DNA of 64,000 bases from Promerops cafer (Eukaryota; Chordata; Aves; Passeriformes; Nectariniidae). The first letter of the stretch is position 1, and every line of letters starts with the position of its first letter. Shown here piece by piece: positions 48,215 to 60,700 of the stretch. The notes beneath the pieces are model-generated. The model was not told the origin of the DNA. It did not search any database and saw only the letters and a list, made by a program, of their open reading frames with translations. A program made the position numbers and the translations under genes. The stretch is from NCBI GenBank assembly GCA_013398275.1, contig VZSE01002491.1, forward strand, positions 868,001 through 932,000, read 5' to 3'.

Positions 48215-51200
48215 CAGCCAGTGCTCTTGAAGTTACATTGTCTCAAAAAGAAATCTTTGGAGAGGGCCATAATTGGAAGCAGCTTGATAAAATTTGGGGT
48301 TTTTTGAAAGACCTGTAAAGAACTCCTATAGAAAATAAGTACTGGTAACTTCACTTTTTATTGTTAGGTAGCTTGATCTTAGATATCTTTGTAAAATAGA
48401 AGTGCATTCAATATGCAAAATATCTGAGTACTGAAATAGAAAGGTCTGAAATTCTGTGGACATTTCTGTGCAGGATGCAGAGCTTTTAACGTATCCCTTC
48501 TGTCAGCAGTACAAAGAGAAATCAAAAGAAGCAAATGCAAAACATCTGAGTGGTAGTCCCTTGTATATGCAGCCAGTAGTAAAGGGAAGAGAAAACCAGA
48601 AGTCTTTCTAGTTCACCCAGTGTTAATTGAGCACATGGTCACGGCTTTTGTCAAGGCAGTACTTCTAGCTCAGGTGAAGTTCCATTGCCATGTCTAGTTC
48701 CAGTGAAAAGTTACTCTTATGAGTAGGGGTCTGGATTGAGGGAGCTGGGCTTATTTGCTTGGATGAAAAATAGGCAAGGGACAGTCCAGTAGCTGTTACA
48801 GCTATTGGAGGATGATTATGAAAATAGTAGGACCAAACTGTACTTAGCAGTGCCAGGTGACACCAAGGGAGAGTGACAACCAATTGTTTCTTTGGAGATT
48901 CATGTTGGATGTTGGGAAAATCTTGTAACTGGGAGAGTAGTGCAGCACACCAGCAGGTCATCCAGAGGAGCAAATATCTGCCCTCTGAGCTTCTCAGGGC
49001 TCATCAAGGCAAAGCCATGCTGACCCAGTCTGCTCTTAAGGGTAGTTTTCTTTTGAGGCAGAAGCTGGACTAGGAAAGAATTTTTTAGACAACTTTGGAC
49101 TGATCTGACCAGGTGCTGTGGGATGCTTGGTGGTAAACTTACTTTCATGTCCTCAATACAGCTTTTGTAGTACATACAGTAATGTTTCAGTGTACTATAC
49201 TTAGACTAGTATTGTTAACCTAAGTATTTATGACCTGAGGATCAGCAGAATATTTTTGTCAACAGGTTTCTTTTGTTCTTACCTGTCCCTGAAGGAAGGG
49301 ACAGAACTCTTTGATGGTTAATACAATCCTGCCCAAACAGGCAAACCTCTCCTCGTGGGTCTGCTGAAGGTAGCTTTGGGGGAGGATGAGGTGACATTAC
49401 AGTTGCCAAAAGGGCAGGTGGTCTGCAATGAATTTTAGCTTAAAATCTTAAGTTCGTAAGAGTATACACCCCACAGCAAGAGACCTGTGTAATCTTCATC
49501 ATGTACTTTTTCCCTGCATTCCCCTTTGCTTAGTAGTACTACCTTTAAGTAAGCCAAAGGTAGCAGACAGGATATCTTTCTAATCTTCTTTTGGCTCTAC
49601 TAATATGTATTAGTGGTCATATTTTATCCTTTTTAGAACTGATATAAGGGGGAACAGCCAAATGAATGGTTTTGTTAATTTATAACACTTTTTTGAGAGG
49701 AAGAGGGGAGTTGGAGAAAAATACAGAATGGCTGAAGTAGTTGTGTTAGAAAGCTGGATGCTATGCTTTTATAGACATTTCCTTACAAATAAACTCTCCA
49801 TTCCATCTTTGGATCTCTGGTGAATGAAGTCCTGTATGCATTTTTTATTTTTGAGGCATTTTTTCTGTAATTTGCTTCATTTTTCTGGTGGTGGGATTAA
49901 TTTTTGACATGTGTTACTTGAAACATGCTGTTTTCAGAGGTCATGCTGTTGGATGCCATTTTATCCCACACAGTGCTTCTGCTAGAGGACCTTGTTTCTT
50001 GGGCTGCATTACTCATACTTGTTTGCTTATTTTTTTCTGTGTGAAAACAATTCTTGTTTCTCTTTGTGTTTATAGCTACTTCTTTCTTGGTTTCTGTTAC
50101 ATGACATTTGGGAAAACTGAAGGTTCATGTTCATGTATATAGTATTTTGTGGCAGAGTAATTAGGCAAAGATCCCTACGTAATGTTTAAAAGCATTATAC
50201 AACAAAGTGTTCCTGACACTTCACAGTAATCAGAAAACAAGCTGAAACAAAGCAACTTCTTTTGAGGTGCAAATGGAAATTTGGTGCAAAACTCATGACT
50301 GAATGCATCTAAGTCTAATGTTTAAAGAAAAGCTTGCTTAAGTGAACTCATAGACTTCACAAAACAGAGCTGCCTGTTAACGAAAAGACTAGTTGCTTGC
50401 CAACAGTTCACTTGGCATAGCTTTCTCCTACCTGTCATCCATACTTCACAGAAAGAAATAAAACCCTGCACTTACATACTCCAGGCCCTCTCTTCTTGCC
50501 AAAGTAATGCTTTTTTAATTATATAGAGTCCTCTGCTCTTACATGTGTGGGTTATTAATTTCTGTAAAAGGGTGAGGGATTGAATGCTGCTCTTACTGAT
50601 TTTAAAAAACAAAAATTATCCAATTGGCTTTCATTTTCTGTGAAGTTTCCTGGAGCCTATTTTCTCTGCTTACAGTGGAGATTGCTTGCTGATTTTGCTG
50701 CATGCCCCTGAGCATCTACCCTACAGACTCAGGCTGTTAAGAGGCAGCTTGTAGGGAAATGGAAGGCAGCTTCACCTGTTAAATTAGGTTGTTTTGCACC
50801 TGTATTGCAGTAGTGTGCAAAAACAATAGCGTAATTTTAATGAATTAGAAAGAGCAAGTTGAATTATTTTTGTGCTAATTGAAGATGGGAAAATTCAAAA
50901 TGTAGCTTAGTTTCAGTGGCATTTGTTCCCTTTGGTTTTATAATGGATTAATAAAATAGAGCTTTTGATTTAAAGGATAATTAGAGAGCTCTCATTATAT
51001 CACTTATTTAAAGATGTTTTATTTGGAGCCATTGCTTGAATGATTTGCAGGATTTCAAATATACTTGAGACTGATAACTGAATCATCATAGATTTTAAAA
51101 ATACTGGGTTTGCATGCAGGAAACTTTCTTGGAATACATCTCTCATATAGTTACATGAAGTATTAATTTTAGTCATTCAGGAACTTCTTGGAGGACAAGT

Positions 51201-51707
51201 CTTGCTCCTGTGTCTTCCCAGTAGTTTGGAAATCCCCAAGATAAGGGGCAGAAGTTTAGTATATGCATCCTCCACTACATTCCTTGAAACACAAGAGCGT
51301 TTTCCTGTGCCCACGTGACTTTGTGGCTGAGGTTAGTAGGTTTTATGAAAAGGTGATTTATCAAATGGTTTCCTCCTGTTGTGGGTTTGAATAGGAACTA
51401 CTCCAAATCTGAGGCCAGAACAATGGGTATGGAGGAAATTAGTCATGGAGGGGTCTGAGGAGGAAGGAGCATGTTTTTATCAGCAATGGAAGAACTTCCC
51501 AGTACATGGGGGTCTCACTAAAGATGATTTATGCATCAGTGGGTAGTGCTGGATTACACCTTTGCATTGTTTCAATTGAGTATTAAAAACCTAGAGGTAC
51601 AACACTTGCTTTCTTCTTAATTTGACACATTTGGGAAGTATTCTTTCTAACCACATGGATTTGCAATTCATTTTTATGAAGGCTTAAGCATTTGGTGTTT
51701 ATTTCAG
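41940..51707 (+). other. Probable first intron, left part
   Basis: T- and G-leaning sequence by eye, as expected for the sense strand of a vertebrate intron. No recognised repeat apart from the T run at 48,178-48,212. The stretch 44,700-47,800 contains several short frames on both strands (for example 44,724-45,107, 47,355-47,594 plus; 46,594-46,881 minus), none recognised. The AT-rich block 50,790-51,060 has many TAAT/ATTA cores (see findings). Confidence 0.45.
48178..48212. repeat. Run of 35 T
   Basis: A pure T homopolymer, preceded by further T-rich sequence from 48,166. It could be the poly(A) tail of a minus-strand retroposed sequence, but the bases to its right match no element I know, and CR1-driven genomes make few poly(A)-tailed retrocopies. 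Simple slippage is more likely. Confidence 0.95.
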
Positions 51708-51739
51708 CCGAAGTTGAAGGCTCAGGAGGCTTCCATCAG
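51708..51739 (+). other. Candidate 32-base internal exon
   Basis: A polypyrimidine-type acceptor (GGTGTTTATTTCAG) ends at 51,707, and a consensus donor CAG|GTAAGATC follows at 51,739/51,740. The 32 bases between are open in two frames (PKLKAQEASI or EVEGSGGFHQ). It lies in the presumed intron of the gene started at 41.9 kb and in the same orientation. Short internal or 5' untranslated exons are plausible. Chance pairs of this quality do occur at this scale, and no protein family is recognised. Confidence 0.3.
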
Positions 51740-54700
51740 GTAAGATCCTGGCCGTGGTATGCGTATTGTACAAACTAGGGGGACGTGAAGTCACTTAGCA
51801 GAGAGAGATTTATCTTGAATTTATGATATATGTTTCTGGCTTAAATAGTGCTTGTACTTTTACACTGTGATTCCTTGTGATTCATAAAGCATATTCTGGA
51901 TAGGGTTCAGCAGCTGATGATAAAGGGTTTCTGTTTTGTATATAGCCCTTTTACATTCTGCTGGAAGATTTGGGAAGATCTGTTCTGATAGGAGTATTTC
52001 TGAGGAAATGGTTGCATTTTTGGATGGGTACAGGTATCTAAATATATGGCATCTAAAATGGCACTAGACAATTTTATATCTGGGACATCTGTGTGGGGAT
52101 GGCAAATATAAGACATTCCAGTAACCCAGTTCTTCCAGCAATGGCCACTGAAAGCCAACAGAAATTCCGTAGAGCATATAGAAGAAACTAGGTATCTGGG
52201 TTTGGATGATTAAAATTTCAATTTTAATGTTTTAGTACTTCTGTTTTGGTATTTCAGATAGAAACTGAAAACGGCTTTTAATTCAGCCATCATGAAGAAA
52301 AACAGAATCACTTTCCTGAAAAAACTTTTGCATAAGTCAGTGTTCTAAGAGTAAGGCAATGTAGGTGGTTTGCCAATTTATTTTACTGAGCTCATTATTT
52401 TGCCTGTTTATAGTATCTGCCTTATAGAGCCAGCAAGATAATGGTTATTTTACCAACCTTCCCTCTCCCCAAAAATGCCCCCCTCCAAAATGAAAAAGAA
52501 ATTCAAGAGGAGAATCCCAATTCAACTCTTCTTAGGTTATAATTCGGTGTCAATCAGTTATTCAGAGGAGGACAGCATGAGTGAGTACAAAGATTGCTGT
52601 TCCGTCAGGGGAAAAAAAAACCTGGAACATGTTCAGCATAGCTTAGAGAACAAGCTTATGTAGCTTATATAGCAACATAGCTGGAACATGCTTATGGCAA
52701 GCTGAGGATTTACACCAAAGCTGTAACTGTACATTGTCAAAATACAGGTGTCCTTTAGCTCTATGCTAATGTCTTCAGTTATTTGAAATGAATTTGAAAA
52801 TCTAAAGTGCTACCCAGTGTATGTAACTGAAATATCTAAATATTTATGTTTGTAATAAGGCTTCTTCTGTAGTAAGATTTCATCTCCTACATGTTTAATG
52901 ATGGACATGATAGAAGAAGGCTAAGGGTGACCATCTCAGGTAACCAATACAGAAACACAGATGCTTTTAGGATATGATGGAATCTCTTAGAATAGCTACT
53001 TTGGGATAGGATGAATCACAGCCCACAAATGCCTATTTCTCTTCAGTGACTATAAAGAGAGAGGGGGAGTAGAGTGACTCAGTGAAATGTGGTTGTTTAT
53101 ATTTGGTCAAATGTATTTCAAGCTAAGTGCATAAGGCTACAATCCTGAAGCAGCTCAGCTCTCCATGGCACCTGGTGTATGTGTCTCAAACATTCAGCTA
53201 CAAAAGCCTGGCTGGAGTGAACTGCAGTTCTTCTCTGGCTGATGCTTTCATCACCCTTCCCAACTGGAACCACCCTCTAAAGGAATGGTGCACATGTACT
53301 TAGTTTTCATCCTGATGGGGAATTGGTGTCATCCTAAAATAAAGTCAGGATGCAGACTGGATGTGTGCCTGAACCCATGTGTTTGGATCTCACAATTTAG
53401 ACATGGCTTAAACTCCTTGTGCGAGCAGCGGAAGGAGAGAGAGCATTTGGAAAGCCTCCAGGAGCCACCTTAATTTTGGTAAGATTGATTCGTAAGATAT
53501 AACTTGAATATGTGCTTGCTTCTGTGGAGTGTTTCTGTTTTATATTTCTCTTAGCATATATATGATGAAAGTAGAGTAGTCTGTTTTCCTTTCTGTGGAC
53601 AAACGATCTCCAGTTTTCCTAGGTTAGGAAGATATTGGGATGTCTCGGAGGTAGGAAGTTAAAACCGTTGAAAAGCCAGACTTAAAGTTCTTGTGATAAG
53701 CCTATTTTTAAAACAAAGATTAGACCTGTCCTTTCAGAACCTGTTCCCAGTTAGTAACTTGGAATTTTGATATTACTCTTTAAATTTTTAACTTAATAAT
53801 GATTTACACTATCTCTTCAGCCCCAGTATAGAGATTGAGGTATTTTGCAAAAGCTGGCATCAGTGGTATTATGCATGAGTGCCTAGTTTTAAAATCTTGG
53901 CAGCTGCTTTGACTTTTCTTTGTGCTGTCATTCAGACCATAGCTACCAAAGCTGAATTTTGCTCATAGTAACAGTTGTGGGAAGTTACTAAGGGAAGAGT
54001 CTATTACTGACACAGGAAATAGTTTTGCAGTTCTTTTTGTCATTGCCAAACTTACCAAAATGTCACTGTTGCCATAGGTCATCTAGACACAGCTCAAAAT
54101 CATCAATCTGCTGCAACTGAATATCACATAAATTGCTTGGTGACTTCAGTGCTAGTGTTACATACACCCTTCTTGCAAAACTCCCTTTAAATTGACAAGT
54201 TTTGTTGTTTCTGGAATTAGACCTAATTGCTGTGATTCAAGAGTAAGGAAAGAAAAATAACTGTGTGGGTTCTGCATTTTTCAGTTCTCCTCCTCTTTAT
54301 TACTTCCAAAATAGTCTACTTTTCTCCAAAAGTTGTATCAAGACCATTCAGAAAATTGTGTGTAATAGTCACCAATAGAAGCATTTTTCCCTTGATTCAT
54401 TAATTACAGGAGCATATCAGGCAGAGCAGATGGCATTTTTTGAATTGGGAGTTTACCTTTGTTATTCTTTGTTGAGTTTGACATCTGAATTTCTCAGCTT
54501 CTCTAAGATGATGTTGTTTTGCAATTAAACATATAATATGGTTGTATAAATCATAATGAAAATTGAAATTCTGGCCTTTTTCTTTGTAACTGATGTAAGA
54601 AATGAATGGGTACATGGGTACATCTCCATTTGAGAACTACTCCCTCCTCAATGTATATTTATTTTTAAAAATTTCTTTTTTTGCAGTCCATTAAGTCATG

Positions 54701-57700
54701 CCTTACTATGGTACTACTCAGGTGCCATTTTTGAGAAAGAGCATATATTTTCTCTTGAACTTCTTGATGAGTGTTAGCTAAAGGGTTCACAAATGGGATG
54801 TGATGTATTTTCAGCACACCCAATTGAGTTGAGGGTCTTCTGATCCTTTGTCATGGGAGAATCTATAATATAATAACCCGCACGAGGACCTGGGTGGGTG
54901 TGTGGCTGCTAGTTTTGTGTTTGTGATTCAGGAGTCCTAGGAATGCTATCTGGAAGTACCCCAGCCCCATTTGACTGCAGTTAAAGCTCTGCAGTGGCTG
55001 AAGACCAGTGTGTGCACTGTGAAGCAGTAGCACTTGAAACTGGGTTGTGCAGGCAGTGCTGGGCCTGCGCCTTTTCAGGGGTTGTGTTAGTGACTTGCCT
55101 TGGGTTTGTGGCGGGGAAGGGTTGAGGGAACTTGCACTTTCCCTCCCTCTTTTGGAGCGAACTAATGGGCCACAGAAGCTCTTGGTGGGTGTTGTGGTAA
55201 TAAATGTGCCTGGGTCTGTGGAGAGGGCGGCTGGCTCCTGCTGACTGACTGGTGCTGCTTGTGCTGCATACACTCCCTTGTCTGGCAGGGGCACCATCTT
55301 CTTCTCTGTTGTAACCTGCTCGACTTGACCAGCCAGACTCTGGCTCTTGCATCTATTCCTCCCTTTCCCTCTCATCACTCTCTCCCTCTTCTGCCCAGCC
55401 TCATGCCATGTTTCGGCCCACCTGACCTTTCTGACACCCCCTCTGCAGTGCGCTCTGAAGGGCTTGTCTCACGCACGTCCGTGGGGCACCAGCCAAAGGG
55501 TCATGAGAGCAACAGGCGAGGTTGTCTTCCTGCTGTCAGCTCCAATGTCTGGTCTCTGGCAGATGGGAGCAGCAGTTACAGGGGAAATCCTGCTAATCTC
55601 CTGTAACTTGAGCCCATTACATGCTCAGTCGCACTGTGGGGCTGGTGCCTTTCCAGCCACATATGGACGGATGGCTGAAGGAATCGGACGCTTACTGCAG
55701 AACATTTTCTGAGATTTGCGCTGTAGGGATCAGAAACAAAAATTAAAAGATGGTGTGAGTCAGCTGAATATTAGCAGGTTTTAAAGCTTTGTCAAATAGG
55801 AAAATATTTTCATATGCGTAGCAAAACATATAAAAAAACTTCAGTACGTAAAAAAAAAACCACCCTCAAAAACAACATCAAAAAAGCAAGGGATCAGCAC
55901 TTTGCCAAATTTCAAGGCTGCCCCAACATGAGCAGAGGAGCCAGAGGAGCCAGAGTTCCCCAGTGAGTTACAAGGATAGCAGAGCAACATGTTTTTGTCT
56001 AGGCTATCTCAGAAATAGGCAAACTGTGTTTTGGCAGAAAAGTCAATAAATCCTGCAGCAGATGTCCAGCATGGAAAATTTTTAACAAGGGCAGCTCAAG
56101 TTTGGCAGAGTCAAAAGAATGTGGAAAATCCTGACGAGATGCACCAAGCCATCTTAATAATGGGTGGAGTTACCACCCTTGTCCCCAGGGTCTCTCAAAC
56201 CACCAGGATCAACTATTAGGTTTTTTTGAGGAGGGTTGTTTTTGTTTTTTTTTATATAGGGCAGAATGGAGAGGAATGGAGGGGTGATTGAACAGAAAGT
56301 AAGGGCTGGCTGGCAGGAGCCTTCTTGGCAGGAACACGTTTCAGCCATGCCTGGAAGGGGAGGGTTTTCACAAATTGTGTGGGAGATGGTGAAGCCCAAA
56401 GGAGAGTTGCTGCTTGCTGGATAGAGGAATAATGGATTTTTGGGAAGCTGTGTTTATAATATGCAAAATAGTCCACAGGAAACAATGGGGCCTTGGGACA
56501 GAGCTGCCAGTGAATGAGAGCTTTGTTTTCCTCTTGTCTATTCATATTTCTAAACTTTTAGTGGCATTTTAAACACATTTTACACATTTTTTGTGTAATG
56601 GCTAGAATTGCCTGAACTGCTGCCTAAAGTACTGTTGCACTGCAATCTTTATCCCTTTTTGGATAAAGATTGACTTTCAGCTTAAGCTCCTTTTTTGTAT
56701 TTTTCTTAATTGCAACTCTTATTTATCAGTCCTTGGCTGCTTTGTTCTCATGTTTTAAAACTTTTGAAAAATTTATAGGAAAACTGGTTGACAGCAGACC
56801 TTGTGTACCAAATGTGTCAAGCTGCCCACAGCTTGACTTGAAAATGGCAACTGGTATTGTAGTCCTTATGCCAGAACCTTGACACAAATGAACATCAGTT
56901 GCAAGCTAATTGCATGGACTTCAGTTTAGATGCTGCTGATGGGATTTATCTGCCATGGATATGAATTAAAACACCATCATATAGATTGTGTTTTCATTGA
57001 GAAGCATCCTGCAGTCCCTAACAACCGGTCTGAAATCATTGAAAAGATGTTATGGTTATATTGCTGTTAAATGCAGACACTGCACATAAGATTATGCAGT
57101 ATTAAAATGAGAATATTTCTGGCTGATTCAGAGTGTGTTTTGGCTGCATGTTAAAATAAAAGATAGATGGTTCGATTTATTATGGTGCATGTCTCACCTT
57201 TACCAACAAAATAGCACCACTGCAGTTTTGCAGTTTCAGAAATGTTGTTTGTGCACACGTTCATGATTAGCAAAAGCTTTGAAAATCCTTGTGCAAGAAA
57301 TGGTGAAGCTGCTGTTGCAGTGGAGGGAAAGGGAGTTGTTTGCTTTTGCTGTGTATATTATTTCATGGAGCTATCGCTTTGCCTCCCCGGCAAAACTCCT
57401 TCCCTGTGCGAGGGAAATTCCTGGTTCATTGGTATGGATGCATTGTTTTTACACATTAGAAGTGCTGTGTTGCTGTGTCAATCATCCCGTTAGGATCAGT
57501 TTAAGAGCAGTAGGGCTGACGAAGCTGGGTGTGATTGGCTGCCATATGCTGGGAGGGCTCTGTGAGAAGGAAGGGCTGCAGTCTTTCAGCAACAGAGTTT
57601 AGGCTGTGTCTTTGCTTCATCATCTGAGGAAAAATCCCCAGATAAGTCACAAGGCTTTCTGAGAAAAAAACCCAAAACATTGCAGGCTGCTCATCGTTTC

Positions 57701-60700
57701 GTGTGAGAATTAGTTACCATGATGCGATGGGAAAGATATGGCTGTTTGTTTATATCAGATGTTCCTGTTCACGTTGGGAATGTGTCGAATAGACAGGGCT
57801 AAACAAGGTAGGAGGATCGTTGTCTTTTATTGAATGTTTCAAGAGTTTGCTGCAGTATACTGCATACTGTATGTGTTGCTTGGGGGAGTCGGGGAAACAT
57901 TGTTTCTCCCGTGAATGGATTCTGTTTGGGTGGAATAGGTGGATTTTATGGTAACTTGTTTTCAAAGGGTATTAATTTCCAGTGTAAATAGCTCTCTTCA
58001 GAAATAGGACATGAGTATACGCATATTAAAACAAGTAAAAAAAGAAATAGGTCAGTGTGTTTCAGAAGTGCTGCTACCCTAATTGGATTTTTAGCTGGGT
58101 TGTTGTCTGGAAGTGCAGCCTAGCTTTAAGAAGGAGAAGGAGTCAACCTGGAAATCTGTGAAGTTTATAGCAGCTATGTTTGAAGATTTAGGTGAATTAG
58201 ACTGGCTGATCTAAATAATTCCCTATCGGAAGCTTTAACTAAAGCCAAGACTGCCTGCTTTAGATTTGTAGGAATATACAATGAGATTACAGTATTTTAC
58301 CCCGTTAAAAAAGTATGGGATTTTTTGACTGCACTGTGATTCCTTGTGCTCTTCAAGGAAAGCCGGGGGAATTTTTCATATCGTAGTTTAGCTTATTGGA
58401 GTTTATTGTAGAAAACTGCCCTTTCCAGGTCTTTGTCTAGGCAGCGAAACAGAACCTGTACATGAAAACAAGGAAAACAAGGTTAATAATACGTGCTGCA
58501 ATTATCTGATCTTTATACATTTTTAATGAGAGAACACACAGCTAGCAGAATAATTTAATGAGCAGGCTGGCTTTTAGCGCAATGATTTCACTGTGCTAAG
58601 GCACATCAACTTTCTTCCAGAGGAGGAGCCTCAGTAAGGAATGGAGAAGATTTATGTTAAATGCTCTAGAGCAAAGGGGGAGATATTTAGGCAGAAGTCT
58701 GCAAAATTCTGGAAGAATACAGTAGTTTTTAGTTGTTATTATTATTTATTAGAGAGGAAGCAAACTTTACCATCATGTTGCAGGAGGGCTCTGAGAACAT
58801 TTCCTCATCCTGTATTTGCTGAAGCCTCTTCAACTTTCTCAGAGTGCCATATGTATTGATTGTGCTCAGTACCTTTCAGGATGTCACCCAGTTAGTGACC
58901 TGAATTAACATGCTGACTTTAGTTGTGTTATAGCAGCATCATTTACGTCTACAGTATATAATATAGTTGGGTTTTAATTTTTTTTTTCTGAGATTAATGA
59001 TTGGTGAGACAAGAAAATGTTTTCTTTTTATTTATCCTGTAATAGCCATGTACATTGCACATAGATACTTGTATCCAGCTAGGATGTTGATAGAAAAAAG
59101 AAGTGTATGTACTGAGGAAGATTAAAGAGAAATCAGATAGAATAACCTTTTGCTGCATAAAAAATAACTTTCAGTGATGTAATTTTCGGGACAAAGTTTC
59201 AAGATTTCCTTTATCCTAGGAATGAGTTACAGGAATTTTAACAGTATTGCATCAAGTAGGCCCTTCTAGACCAACTGTCCATTGCCCCTCCCATTTTTCA
59301 AGGAGAGGTACAGGACACGTACTCAGAACTCCTGATGTCACCACCCAACCCCTCACAGCTGACTCTGCTGAGAGAAGGTTGAGATGACTTCCCTGCTCCC
59401 TGGCCAAGTACTTGCTGGAGACGTGTGGCTGGGTTGTTGACACATACTCAGTTCATGAACCAGTTATTTTTGAATGCTACAATCTTCTAAGTAAAAACAA
59501 CCTTATGTCGTCTGAGAATTTCAAGATCTGCTAACAAATGAAACACATCTCAGGATATGTAGAGCATTGTTGTTACAAATCCATAGGGTATGGATATGTA
59601 TGTTTAACTCTATCACTGTTGATGCTTAAATGTATTGTTCATGTGCGGACTGTGTTAAGCTTATGAGGCAAAGACTGATAATTAGAAGCAAGTAAAATAA
59701 TCTTTTTCAAGCTATAAAATATGAGACAAATATTTAGTTTTTGCAAATGAAACTGTTTTCATGCACAGCTTTCAGAGAACACTTTTCAGTCTCCTGTTTT
59801 GAGACCATCTCTTACTTTCAGATAATTTCAGTGTCTGGTTTCCATACCTTGTAGATCACAGTATCTCGAGTTGTGTTGTTATGCCTGACTACCAAAGTGA
59901 AAATTTGCATTCATCACTTAGTTAAGTAGTTTGTATCAAACTACTGACAGACAATCAAATGACAAATGGATTTAAAAAGTTATTTCCTGGTCAAGGTGCA
60001 TATATACTGCTACTTTATATGTTTAGGTAAATGAACCTTCAGCTTAGAGAGTAGAGATGGTACTAAATATTCTGTATTTACATTTATTTGGTATTAAAAG
60101 TATTTCAGACCAGATTCTGGTGTTTCTTTTAATTTAGTAATGTCGTTTCTGCTTAATTGCTCTGTGTATTTCATCAGAGCTATTCGGGTGGTAACCTTCC
60201 GATGTGCAGTCTGTCTGTTTTTAAGGAATAATTACTTTGTTTAGAATTACTTTATTTTCCTAAGATAGAATTTTCTCGTAAGTTAGAGGTCCTGAAGTAT
60301 AGTGCTTGACAACAGAGCATTTATAAAGGCAAATCAGCTTCTTAATTTGCAAGTGTACCTTTTACAGAAATGTGAGATAATTATGTGCTACCATTTTTAA
60401 TTTTTTTTCTGAGGAAGAAAAATGGCTCTTAATGTTTTGTGGGATTTCTGGCACTTGGGTATCACCTCGGCTGTGAATGAATCTTCTTCTCTGTTGCCCA
60501 GAAATATGTCAGAAATAATCTGTACTGTGTTTATTTGTTAAAACTCTGTAAAATGTTCAGTTTTTTTAATACTGAGAGATGAGAAATAAAGTGTTTAATT
60601 GAAATTACTTATTAATTATTTTGCATACAGTTTTAACACATTGCTACTATTTAAATTTCACATGATAGCTATTAGTGATACTGCGCTTCCTAATGTTACT

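Noticed and set aside
54863..55712. Overlapping 115-171-codon frames on both strands
   Set aside because: The frames overlap on opposite strands in a GC-rich block, with compositionally biased residues and no recognisable domain. They are probably chance.
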